Positions 9,796 through 17,952 of a DNA stretch of 64,000 nt are shown here, piece after piece (position 1 is the stretch's first letter; the number at the start of each line of letters is the position of its first letter). The position numbers and the translations under genes are program-made. The stretch spans positions 124,001 to 188,000 of the forward strand of contig CAJXNH010000002.1 in NCBI GenBank assembly GCA_913057245.1. The letters run 5' to 3'. This DNA comes from an uncultured Phaeodactylibacter sp. (GTDB lineage Bacteria > Bacteroidota > Bacteroidia > Chitinophagales > Saprospiraceae). The notes beneath the pieces were generated by a model that did not search any database, had not been told where the DNA came from, and saw nothing but the letters and a program-made list of their open reading frames with translations.

Positions 9796-10587
9796 ATGAA
9801 CCCATTATTTGATTTAACAGGAAAGGTTGCTCTGATTACCGGCGGTACCCACGGGCTTGGCATGGCAATGGCTATGGGGCTTGGACAGGCAGGTGCCACA
9901 TTGGTCATCAACGGGCATTCCTCTCAGGAAAAGATTGACAAAGCCCTGGAAGCCTACCGGGCAAAAGGCATCACCGCGTACGGCTATTTGTTCGATGTTA
10001 CGCAAGAGGCAGCGGTTATGGAGAGTGTTACCCGAATCGAATCAGAGGTAGGGCCTATTGATATCCTCGTCAATAACGCAGGGATCATCAAGCGTATTCC
10101 GCTGGTTGAGATGAGTGTGGAGGACTGGGATCAGGTGATCCGTACCGATCTGACAGGCGTGTTTATTATGTCTAAGCATGTCGTAAAAGTTATGATGGAG
10201 CGTGGTGCGGGCAAGATCATCAATATTTGCTCCATGATGAGCGAGCTGGGTCGCAATACGGTTGGCGCGTATGCTGCTGCCAAGGGCGGCCTGAAAATGC
10301 TTACGCAAAATATGGCTACCGAGTGGGCAAAGCACAACATTCAGGTGAATGGCATCGGGCCGGGCTACTTTGCAACCAGCCAAACGGCGCCCATCCGGGT
10401 AGACGGGCATCCGTTCAATGATTTTATCATTCAGCGCACGCCTGCTGGCCGCTGGGGTGATCCGGAAGACCTGGCCGGTGCTGCCGTTTTTCTCGCAGCC
10501 CCGGCCAGTGATTTTATCAACGGTCAGGTGATTTACGTAGATGGCGGCATTTTGGCGACCATCGGGCGGCCTGCTAACGAGGCTTAG
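9796..10587 (+). CDS. kduD: 2-dehydro-3-deoxy-D-gluconate 5-dehydrogenase (SDR family)
   Basis: Short-chain dehydrogenase, 263 residues, which reduces 2,5-diketo-3-deoxygluconate to 2-keto-3-deoxygluconate using NAD(P)H, directly after KduI. The cofactor motif TGGTHGLG is at 15-22, NNAG at 93-96, and the catalytic residues Ser146, Tyr159 and Lys163 (YAAAK) are all present. Position in an operon directly behind kduI supports KduD rather than a general gluconate dehydrogenase. It converges on the GH10 gene with only 11 nt between the two stops. Kinase and aldolase genes for the product are not in the window. Confidence 0.95.
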   Translation: MNPLFDLTGKVALITGGTHGLGMAMAMGLGQAGATLVINGHSSQEKIDKALEAYRAKGITAYGYLFDVTQEAAVMESVTRIESEVGPIDILVNNAGIIKRIPLVEMSVEDWDQVIRTDLTGVFIMSKHVVKVMMERGAGKIINICSMMSELGRNTVGAYAAAKGGLKMLTQNMATEWAKHNIQVNGIGPGYFATSQTAPIRVDGHPFNDFIIQRTPAGRWGDPEDLAGAAVFLAAPASDFINGQVIYVDGGILATIGRPANEA

Positions 10588-10598
10588 CTAGTAAGGGT

Positions 10599-12119
10599 TT
10601 AAAGGACTGTTTTAAAGACTAATCGGGTATCCGGCGCAGCTTCATCCACTGCAAAAGGGTGCCCGATTTTTGTTTGGGCAGGTTGAGGTTCTAACTGTGC
10701 CAGGTAGCTGTCACAGAAGCCCCGGAAAGTGACCTGTCCTTTCTCATCCGTAGTTGCTGTGGTCCGGGTTGTCCAGTCCTCGTGTATGCGTTGTCGGACT
10801 TTTTCATAAAGCGGCTTCAGGGTGTGCCCGGAACCCGAACCAGGCTGAAAACGGGTAGCCATTCCCATAAACCCCCAGAAGTAAAAAGACTCGACTGCGG
10901 GGTGGCCAAATGCTACTGTCAGATAGTCCATGACATACTGGTCGCGTAGCGATTCCGCTTCTTCTTCCGTTAGATTTTCCTGCGTTTTTGTTTCGCCCAG
11001 CGACCGCCATTCCTCAGAAGACAGGATTTTTGCTTTCTGTCCGCCGGTCATCAGGCTTTTGGTATGGGCCCAAAACTCTGTTATGCTAAGGGGCAGCCCG
11101 GCAGACGCCATTTGATCATACAGCTCGGTCTGCTCCGATGGGTTCAGCCAGCCGGTATGGCTTTGTAGCCCCAGGGTATTGGGGGAATAGCCGGCATCCT
11201 GCAGTCGTCCCACGAGGTCGAGGTAGCGCTCCCGTTGGCGCTGAGTGGTCACGGCTTCCCCGTACTGATCCTGCAGCCCCTCTTTGTTGACCACCCCAAT
11301 GCCGTAGTCGTTGATGACAAACTTCGCGCCGGGCGATTCCTCCCTGCCCCAGCGGATCACTTTGGAAATGTAATCTACCAGGTTGTCCATACTTTCGGTA
11401 TAGGGCCAGGTCCGGTTGGGCAGGTTCTTCGGGGCAGGTTCCCAAAGTGCTTCGTTGACCGCATCCCATAGTTTTACCTTCCCATCGTAGCGGGCGGTCA
11501 GGTTGCGCACCCGCACCTCCACGAACTTCATAAAAGTCTCCGGGTCATACTTCTTTGCCCATTCCGGCACGGCTTTCGGGATAGACCAGAACAAGGGGTG
11601 CCCTTTGGCGGTCAGCCCGTTGGCATTCGCCCAGTTGACAGACTCTTCAAAGCTTTCCAGTTTCAGGTTGCCCTGAAAGTCCATTGTTTTGGTGCCATAA
11701 GTCCGGGGGCGCTCCGTCCAGTAGACGTTGGTGTTCAGGCTGTTGAAGACGTCTTTAAAGCGTTCCCGGTAGTATTCCAGGCGGGTTTCCTGACTTTGTC
11801 CTGCCCGGAACATATTGCTCATCGCCCAGTTGTTGTCGCCATACAGGAACTGATGCTGTAACTGCGCAATGTCCACCTTTCGATTGGTTAGTGGCTGCCC
11901 CCAGCGGTCAAGAAAGGTAAGGGTGACCGGCCGTTTACGTATTTGGTCAATATTTGCCCGTGCCCGTTCCAATGCGCTTTTGGAAGAGTGTTGGAAAAAG
12001 GCTGGGCTATATTTCTTAGGATGGTTGGATGCCATACCAGGCAGCGGGGCTCCCAGTGTGGCAGCCCCCAGCCCGATACGGGATAATCGTCTGACAAAAG
12101 ATCGGCGGTTTAGTGGCAT
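10599..12119 (-). CDS. GH10 endo-beta-xylanase-like glycoside hydrolase
   Basis: 506-residue secreted hydrolase with a twin-arginine-like start (NRRSFVRR followed by a small hydrophobic stretch). A small N-terminal beta domain (residues about 60-95) precedes a GH10 TIM barrel. The acid/base Glu223 lies in LWDAVNEALW, the nucleophile Glu348 in LSITEFW, and KGHPLFW is also typical. GH10 enzymes cut beta-1,4-xylan backbones; the divergent spacing here may reflect an unusual xylan-like or mixed substrate. A short immunoglobulin-like tail follows the barrel. It starts 5 nt after the GH42 stop and so belongs to the same minus-strand operon. It appears intact. Confidence 0.9.
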   Translation of the reverse strand: MPLNRRSFVRRLSRIGLGAATLGAPLPGMASNHPKKYSPAFFQHSSKSALERARANIDQIRKRPVTLTFLDRWGQPLTNRKVDIAQLQHQFLYGDNNWAMSNMFRAGQSQETRLEYYRERFKDVFNSLNTNVYWTERPRTYGTKTMDFQGNLKLESFEESVNWANANGLTAKGHPLFWSIPKAVPEWAKKYDPETFMKFVEVRVRNLTARYDGKVKLWDAVNEALWEPAPKNLPNRTWPYTESMDNLVDYISKVIRWGREESPGAKFVINDYGIGVVNKEGLQDQYGEAVTTQRQRERYLDLVGRLQDAGYSPNTLGLQSHTGWLNPSEQTELYDQMASAGLPLSITEFWAHTKSLMTGGQKAKILSSEEWRSLGETKTQENLTEEEAESLRDQYVMDYLTVAFGHPAVESFYFWGFMGMATRFQPGSGSGHTLKPLYEKVRQRIHEDWTTRTTATTDEKGQVTFRGFCDSYLAQLEPQPAQTKIGHPFAVDEAAPDTRLVFKTVL

Positions 12120-12124
12120 GGGTG

Positions 12125-14221
12125 TTATTTTCTTTGCAAGACTCTGACCTCATAGGGCGCCAGTTCCTGTTCGGTGCTGTAGGACTTGCCGGTCAGGATA
12201 TCGGTGTACTTTCCTTTGGGCAGTTCGATGGTTTTAGGCTCGGCAGTGATATTATCAAGGATGAAACCTTCCTGTTTGCTGCCTTTCCTATGCACAACGA
12301 GCGGCCCGGCATCTCCTTTGGCCAGGGGCTCAATGCCTTGTTCCTTAGCGTAGTGGCGCAGCAATTGCCCTAAATGCTCACGGCCGGGGTCGGTACCCAG
12401 CAGAACAACCTTGCCTTTGCCCACCGTATTCTCGATAATAGCGGCTTCTTTGGCATGCATACCGTTAAGGTAGGTTGCAATGACCCGACCATCCTCAGAG
12501 GATAAGGCTTCAGACCAAAGCCCGGCCTGCCCTTCCGGTAAGTCAAGGGGAGTGTTGTAAGCCATTTTCAGGGGGACCTCTGCGGGGCGAAGCTTGGTGC
12601 CCACCGGTATGCGGCTATCGACTTCAATGCCAGACCATTCTGCAATATCGCCCATGGCATGATCGGTGAAGGAAGTCCAGTATTCCGTCCGGTAGCCAGT
12701 CATGGGCCCAAGGATTAGCGTACCGCCATTTTCCACCCAGGTTTTGAGGCGGGCGCGGTGGTCATCGGAAATCATAGGCAGCAGCGGAAGGTAGAGTAAT
12801 TTATAACCTTTAAGGTCGGCGCCGGGCATAAGTACGTCCCGGTGTAAGTGCTGATCCTGCAGGGCAAGATAAAAGCGGTAGGTCCAGTCAGTATAATAGC
12901 GGATGTCATTGGCGTACTGCTCTATACGCAGGCCCATATCCGCTTCATGGTCGTAGAAAATACCGATTTCTGCCGGGGTGACGGGGGCATGGAGCAGGAA
13001 GTCGCTGCTTTTTTGCAGGTCAGCCCCCAGTTGCTTCAAATCATCGTAGTTGGCAACCGGTTTGCCCCAGGCATTGAGGATGGAGCCGTGTGGCATTTCC
13101 TGCCCGGCCCGGTGCTGCCGCCATAGCCAGAAGATGGCGCCCTGTCCACCGAGGGCGTAATTCATCCACAGGGCAGCATGCATACTGCCATCGGGCTGGT
13201 GGAGGAACCAGGTATTCCCTTTCTTGCCACCACCGGAATTATTTGGGGCGGTTTCAAAGAGCCAGTGCATCCCTTTTTTAAAGCCCCGCATACGGTCGTA
13301 GTTGCTCAGTACCCGGTCGTATGCCTCGAAACTATGGTAATTGTTGACTGCCATAAAGTCCAGGTCTTCAAACAGGTCTTCGTAGTTGGTGGCCTGCCCG
13401 GGCATGGAGTCATGCGTAATAGGCCGGTCAGATTACTGACGGATCGCTGCCAGTTGTATCGCCTGAAAGTTGACGACGGACTCGCTTTGGAAGCTTTTCC
13501 ATTCCAGTTGCAGGCTGGGATGGTGCCAGGTCCAGCTACGGGGCAGGGGGATTTGATCAAACCGCTGATAAGTCTGGCTCCAGAGGTCGGTGGCCCAGAT
13601 TTGATTGAGGTTTTCGATGGTGCCGTACTTTTCGCGCAGCCAGTTTTGGAATAGCACCTTTGTAGACTGACAGTAGTCAGGCTTCATACTTAGCTCATTG
13701 TCGGTTTGCCACCCGATGAGCGCCGGGTGGTTGCCAAGCGCTTTGGCCATTTCGGTAACGATACGGACGACGTAGTGCTGGTACACCTGATTATTATAGT
13801 CGTAGCTTTTGCGGGCACCATGGTACTTCCGGCGACCATCTTCGTCGAGCTGCCCGATCTCCGGGTGCTTTTCCCACAGCCAGGCGGGTGGGGTAGCGGT
13901 AGGCGTGCCGAGGATGACGGAGATGCCATTCTCATGCAGTTCGTCCATGATACTGCGCAGCCATTCGAAGTCATATTCCCCCTCCCTGGGCTCCATTTTG
14001 GACCAGGAAAATTCAGCCATGCGGACCACATTCATGGAAAGTACCTTCATGTGGCGAATGTCTTCTGATACGCTTTCCCGGGGCCAGGTTTCTGGGTAGT
14101 AGGAAGCGCCGTAGTAAATTTTATCTGCATGAATGGCCTGATCATCAGTTTCCTGACCACACAGCAATAAGGGGAGCCCGGCAAAGAGCAGGCTTAGCAG
14201 GAGTGAATTGAATTTGAGCAT
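12125..14221 (-). pseudogene. GH42 beta-galactosidase interrupted by an in-frame stop
   Basis: Secreted beta-galactosidase of family 42, about 698 codons if read through. It has a signal peptide, the YYPETWP start motif, the acid/base Glu176 in WQTDNE, and the likely nucleophile Glu near residue 323 (WLFETAP). A TAA at 13433-13435 interrupts the frame after AAIRQ; without a shift it resumes as SDRPITHDSM and continues to a normal C-terminus. The stop falls where a Tyr codon would be expected, so a single base change explains it. The first piece lacks the nucleophile and should be inactive. A second, intact GH42 lies at 27103. Upstream by 57 nt is a lacI gene, downstream by 5 nt GH10. Confidence 0.85.
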
Positions 14222-14231
14222 TGGTAATTGT

Positions 14232-14247
14232 TCCTTTTCGCAAAGGA
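14232..14247. promoter_or_regulatory. Candidate operator upstream of the GH42/GH10 pair
   Basis: TCCTTT-TCGC-AAAGGA, 6-bp inverted arms with a 4-nt centre, 10 nt upstream of the GH42 start in the 57-nt gap below lacI. The position would allow repression or a leader hairpin. There is no direct evidence of a binding protein. Confidence 0.3.
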
Positions 14248-14278
14248 GGCATTTAGCTGTGCTCCGTAACCAGTAGAT

Positions 14279-15322
14279 TTAACCGGACTTTCGGAGCCGG
14301 GTAGAGTCCCGGCAGATCAATTCCGTGTCAAGCACCACTTTCTGGTGGATATAACTGCCGTTCTGATCGGAATTGATTTCTTCAATCAGTTTTTGCACCG
14401 CCAGTTGCCCCATGGCTTTACTAGGCTGCCGGATGGAGGTAACGGAAGGTTTCATGAATGCGGAGAAAGGCTCTTCTGAGAATCCAATTACGCCTAACTG
14501 ATCGGGCACTTTAACCCCAAGTTCCTCAGCGTGGGCAATGGTACTGATGGCGGTAAGATTGTTGGCGGTAAAGATGGCATTTGGGCGGTCGTTGAGGGAA
14601 AGCAGTTCATCCGCTATACGTGTACCATCCGCAAAGGAAAGATTGGAGCTGTATTTGATCCATTCCTGCTTTACCGGAAGTCCGGCTTCCTTCATGGCCT
14701 GTTGAAACCCTCTCAGTCGGTCAGCGTACAATAGCTGTTTGGTGGGGCCGGAGACGTAGGCGATTTTGGTATATCCCTGGTCAATGAGGTGTTGGGTGCC
14801 CTCAAATGCAGTCCGGTAGTCATCAATGACGATTTTGGTCGTCCCTTTGAGAGATGGCGTCACGCGGTCTACCAGTACGAGCTTAATCCCTTGTTCTTTG
14901 GCTTTCCTAAAATGCTCAAAGGATTCTGTTTCCAGGGACAGGGTCGCTACAATTCCGGCCACCCGGCTGGCGATCAGGGTATCCATATAGGTTTTCTCCC
15001 GCTCGTAAGAGTTATTGGTTTGGCAAACGATGACGGAATAGCCCATTTCGAATGCAGTCTCTTCTATATTGTGCACCAGGGACGAGAGGAACTCCCGGTT
15101 GAGCTGGGGCACAATCACGCCAATCACCTTGGTCTGATTAGTGGAGAGGCTGGTGGCCAGGGCATTTTTTTGAAAACCAAGCCTCAAGGCTACAGCCCTT
15201 ACTTTGGCTTTGGTCTTGGGGCTGATCCGGGCATCATCATTAAGGGCACGGGAAACAGTAGATATCGAAACACCGGCGGCCTCAGCCACATCGTAGATGT
15301 TTATTCTGCTTTTTTTCTTCAT
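14279..15322 (-). CDS. LacI-family transcriptional regulator (copy 1)
   Basis: 347-residue repressor-type regulator. The start at 15322 gives MKKKSRINIYDVAEAAG, the usual LacI beginning with the helix-turn-helix at about residues 6-27 and a hinge helix near 50-60. The rest is a periplasmic-binding-protein-like sensor domain, which in this family binds a sugar or sugar acid. It is about three-quarters identical by eye to the adjacent copy 2 and exactly the same length, so the pair arose by tandem duplication. It lies in the middle of the PUL and points at GH42/GH10. A near-palindrome 135 nt upstream (15457-15466) resembles the site in front of the sigma factor gene, so cross- or autoregulation is plausible. 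Confidence 0.95.
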   Translation of the reverse strand: MKKKSRINIYDVAEAAGVSISTVSRALNDDARISPKTKAKVRAVALRLGFQKNALATSLSTNQTKVIGVIVPQLNREFLSSLVHNIEETAFEMGYSVIVCQTNNSYEREKTYMDTLIASRVAGIVATLSLETESFEHFRKAKEQGIKLVLVDRVTPSLKGTTKIVIDDYRTAFEGTQHLIDQGYTKIAYVSGPTKQLLYADRLRGFQQAMKEAGLPVKQEWIKYSSNLSFADGTRIADELLSLNDRPNAIFTANNLTAISTIAHAEELGVKVPDQLGVIGFSEEPFSAFMKPSVTSIRQPSKAMGQLAVQKLIEEINSDQNGSYIHQKVVLDTELICRDSTRLRKSG

Positions 15323-15456
15323 TTTACCGTTTGTTAGAACGTGTGCCCAATTGGTCAAAACCATGAACTCCGGGCGGCCTTTAGTTCAACGATTCTTTGA
15401 ACGTGCTTCTGTAAGTATGGTTCCGCAAAATCAATTGATTTTATTTAATGAATCTA

Positions 15457-15466
15457 CAAGCCCTTG
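15457..15466. promoter_or_regulatory. LacI-like operator between the two lacI genes
   Basis: CAAGCCCTTG, in the context ctaCAAGCCCTTGCATgg. It differs by one central base from the perfect palindrome at 16813 and shares the flanking TA on the left and CAT on the right. It lies in the 171-bp gap upstream of lacI copy 1. Downstream of it, GTTCAA-N7-TTGAAC (15384-15402) is another inverted repeat in the same gap. Confidence 0.5.
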
Positions 15467-15493
15467 CATGGCAGCATTTGGCAAGCAGCGCAA

Positions 15494-16537
15494 TTATCTT
15501 TTGCACAGGCGGTTGGTGGATTCCCGGGGGATGAGTTCGGTGTCCAGGATTATTTTCTGGTGGATGTAGCTTTCACCGGGGTCGGCATTGATTTCTTCGA
15601 CTAGTTTTTGCACCGCCAGTTTTCCCATTTCCGTACTGGGTTGCCGTATAGAAGTTACGGAGGGCTGCATAAAGGCAGAAAAAGGCTCCTCTGAGAAACC
15701 GATCACCCCGAGATCTTCGGGCACCCTGATGCCGATCTGACGCGCATAGGCGATCGTGCTAATCGCAGCCAGGTTGTTGGCCGTGAATATTGCATTGGGC
15801 TTGTCCTTACGGCTAAGGATTTTTTTGGCGATCCGGGTCCCTTCTTCATAAGAGAGGTCATCAGAGTATTCTATCCATTCGGGGTTCAGCGGGAGGCCAG
15901 CGACTTTCAGTGCTTGTTCAAAACCCCTCAGGCGATCGGCGTAGAGCAATTGCTTTGTTGGGCCTGAGACGTAGGCTATTTTGTCATACCCCTGCCCGAT
16001 AATGTGCTGTGTACCTTCAAAGGCCGTTTGGTAGTCATCGATGACAATCTTGGTCGTCGATTTAATTTTTGGTGAAACCCGGTCTACCAGCACCACTTTG
16101 ATGCCTTGCTCCTTGGCTTTTTCAAAGTGCTCATAGGAGTCGGTTTCGAGGGAGAGCGTGGCGATAATGCCGGCGATCCGGCTTGCGATGAGGGTATCCA
16201 TATAGGTTTTCTCCCGTTCATGGGAGTTATTGGTCTGGCAAATGATCACCGAGTACCCCATGGCAAAAGCCGTATCCTCAAGGGTGTGTACGAGAGAGGA
16301 AAGAAAGCCGCGGTTCAGTTCCGAAACCAGAACGCCAATCACTTTGGACTGATTGGTCGACAAACTGGTTGCAATCGCATTTTTCTGAAAGCCAAGCCTC
16401 CTGGCTGCAGCTTTTACCTTGACTTTTGTTTTGGCACTGATACGGGCATCGTCGTTCAGGGCGCGGGACACAGTAGAGATAGAAAAACCGGCCTCTTCTG
16501 CGACATCATAAATATTTACCCTGGTTTTCTTTTTCAT
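15494..16537 (-). CDS. LacI-family transcriptional regulator (copy 2)
   Basis: 347-residue paralogue of the neighbouring lacI. The DNA-binding part (VNIYDVAEEAGFSISTVSRA) is nearly the same as in copy 1, so both may recognise the same operator. Differences are scattered through the ligand-binding domain, which would fit two related inducers or simple redundancy. It is divergent from the ECF sigma factor gene across 380 nt that hold a perfect LacI-type palindrome. A TATTTTTG box at 16655-16662 on the minus strand may be its promoter. Confidence 0.95.
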   Translation of the reverse strand: MKKKTRVNIYDVAEEAGFSISTVSRALNDDARISAKTKVKVKAAARRLGFQKNAIATSLSTNQSKVIGVLVSELNRGFLSSLVHTLEDTAFAMGYSVIICQTNNSHEREKTYMDTLIASRIAGIIATLSLETDSYEHFEKAKEQGIKVVLVDRVSPKIKSTTKIVIDDYQTAFEGTQHIIGQGYDKIAYVSGPTKQLLYADRLRGFEQALKVAGLPLNPEWIEYSDDLSYEEGTRIAKKILSRKDKPNAIFTANNLAAISTIAYARQIGIRVPEDLGVIGFSEEPFSAFMQPSVTSIRQPSTEMGKLAVQKLVEEINADPGESYIHQKIILDTELIPRESTNRLCKR

Positions 16538-16654
16538 CGGGCTGCTGATTTGAGCGTGAAGCTGCTTCGCCGAAATCAGGGATGCCCAATCATAATTCCG
16601 GCGAGGCCTCGGTTAAAAAATACCTCTCTTTTTTAACGGTAAACTATGGATTTG

Positions 16655-16662
16655 CAAAAATA
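16655..16662 (-). promoter_or_regulatory. Candidate -7 box of lacI copy 2
   Basis: Minus-strand TATTTTTG fits the Bacteroidota consensus TAnnTTTG and lies 118 nt upstream of the lacI copy 2 start. The rest of the 16538-16878 gene-free stretch is AT-rich and otherwise contains only the operator/promoter at 16813-16850. A clear TTG at the usual distance is not seen for this direction. Confidence 0.4.
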
Positions 16663-16812
16663 GAGCAATTTTGTTGATAATTTATCAAGGTCTTGCGCTA
16701 GTGCGCACTGCAAAAGTAGAAATGATGATTTATATCTTATTTTATTGGATTTATCGACCGAAAAACCAAAGTTATAATTGTTCACAGATTTTTCAACAAA
16801 TAAAAATTTGTA

Positions 16813-16850
16813 CAAGCGCTTGCATAAGTAAAAGCAGATTGCTAGATTTA
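16813..16850 (+). promoter_or_regulatory. Operator overlapping the promoter of the sigma/SusCD operon
   Basis: CAAGCGCTTG (16813-16822) is a perfect 10-bp palindrome with a central CG, the typical LacI operator form. Its last three bases are a TTG that, after exactly 20 nt, is followed by TAGATTTA (16843-16850), close to the TAnnTTTG -7 box. The palindrome therefore sits on the -33 element of a plausible promoter for the ECF sigma gene. A bound LacI protein would be expected to block it. One of the two adjacent LacI copies is the natural candidate. Confidence 0.6.
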
Positions 16851-16917
16851 CGTCATCATTCGGCTAATACCCGATCTTGTGAAACCAAATTCGATAGTTC
16901 AAGACCAATACCGAATT

Positions 16918-17514
16918 ATGGAAAACCAAAACTCATCCAACGCCCACCAAAAAAACTGGCAGGCCTATCTCGAAGGTAACGACCAGGCTTTTGAAGATTT
17001 GTACCTGGCTTTCGCCGACCGTTTGTATATCTACGGTTCCAACCTCACCCTGGATAAAGCACTGGTGGAAGATGCGATTCAGGAAATTTTCTGCAAGCTA
17101 TACCAAAGAGATAAAGACCTGATCGAGGTCAAGAATATCCGGAGCTACCTGTTTGTGGCCCTGCGCAATCATATCCGGAAAAGCCTGAGCACCGACCGCA
17201 ACCACGAGCAGCATCAGAAGCGGTATCAGTCCATGCAGCCGGAGAGTGAGGAAGTGCCTACGCCCTCCGTTGGCTGTGAGGGGCAGCCCCTGCAAGCGCA
17301 CGTGCGCCGGGCGATTGATGATCTGCCCCCCCGTCAGAAAGAAGTACTTTTCCTTCGCTTTTTCGAAGGTTTCGATTATTACGAGATTTCCGGTATTATG
17401 AAAATCTCCTATCAGGTGGCCCGCAACTATGCTTCCCGTGGAATGAAGCGCCTGAGAGCGGACTTGTTCGCCGACCCCAAAGTGCAGCACAAAAGTGTAG
17501 TCATGGCGGTCTAG
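16918..17514 (+). CDS. ECF RNA polymerase sigma factor (sigma-70 family)
   Basis: Extracytoplasmic-function sigma factor of the Bacteroidota PUL type. Sigma-70 region 2 is at about residues 15-80 (EDAIQEIFCKLYQR) and region 4 at about 130-185 (LPPRQKEVLFLRFFEGFDYYEI). From the ATG at 16918 it has 198 residues; an in-frame ATG at 16879 would add 13. Such sigma factors are normally held by a FecR anti-sigma and released when a SusC-type receptor senses its glycan. Here the downstream anti-sigma is very short and SusC is broken, so regulation may be lost or changed. A 133-nt gap with nested inverted repeats follows. Confidence 0.92.
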   Translation: MENQNSSNAHQKNWQAYLEGNDQAFEDLYLAFADRLYIYGSNLTLDKALVEDAIQEIFCKLYQRDKDLIEVKNIRSYLFVALRNHIRKSLSTDRNHEQHQKRYQSMQPESEEVPTPSVGCEGQPLQAHVRRAIDDLPPRQKEVLFLRFFEGFDYYEISGIMKISYQVARNYASRGMKRLRADLFADPKVQHKSVVMAV

Positions 17515-17526
17515 AAATGGTTTTTT

Positions 17527-17625
17527 CCGGATAATTCCTCTGTTAGCCGGGAAAAAGCAACTTTATTTTGATTACAGTTGCTTCGCCTTTAAGAACCTTT
17601 GGTCGAGTTATCACAAATTATCCGG
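17527..17625 (+). other. Nested inverted repeat between sigma factor and anti-sigma remnant
   Basis: The outer arms are CCGGATAATT (17527-17536) and AATTATCCGG (17616-17625), 10 bp and perfect. Inside them AAGCAACT (17555-17562) pairs with AGTTGCTT (17576-17583). A further small hairpin, GTTCT-ATC-AGAAC, follows directly after. No T-tract follows the arms, so this is not an ordinary terminator. It could be a structured leader, an mRNA stability element or a remnant of a small mobile element. Confidence 0.45.
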
Positions 17626-17647
17626 TTCTATCAGAACGAAAGGTAAC

Positions 17648-17899
17648 ATGACCAAAAAGCATTCCACACCGCTGACTGCTGAACAGTTGCTGAACGATGA
17701 TCAGTTCGTCAGGGCTGTATTGGAAGGACGTTCTTCAGTCGAAGCCTATCATCAGGCCCATCTCCGTCAATTTGGGGATGTTGCAAAGATTGTTGAGGAT
17801 GCCAGCAGCGCAATACTGAGTATGCAGTGGCATTTTCAGGCACAGTCACCTCCACAAAAAACATTAGCAACAATATTGGAAAGGATTCGGTCAAGCTGA
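17648..17899 (+). CDS. Short FecR-like anti-sigma N-terminal domain protein
   Basis: 83-residue protein in the position normally taken by a FecR anti-sigma gene, between the ECF sigma and susC. The pattern LLNDDQFVRAVLEG, followed by a second helix and VEDASSAILSMQ, resembles the cytoplasmic sigma-binding start of FecR proteins. A full FecR has about 320-400 residues with a membrane segment and a periplasmic signalling domain; this one ends in a TGA with neither. It may be a truncated remnant, perhaps created by the same kind of deletion seen in susC, or a soluble anti-sigma. Identification rests on position and a weak sequence pattern. Confidence 0.55.
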   Translation: MTKKHSTPLTAEQLLNDDQFVRAVLEGRSSVEAYHQAHLRQFGDVAKIVEDASSAILSMQWHFQAQSPPQKTLATILERIRSS

Positions 17900-17952
17900 C
17901 CGCAATCATATGATGTATTGAAACTTAATTCATTAACCTAACCGTCTAGCTT

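Noticed and set aside
1122-14221. Stop-codon recoding (read-through of TAG and TAA) as an explanation for interrupted enzymes
   Set aside because: Both TAG and TAA are involved, no special downstream structure is seen, and neighbouring genes carry frameshifts and deletions that recoding cannot explain.
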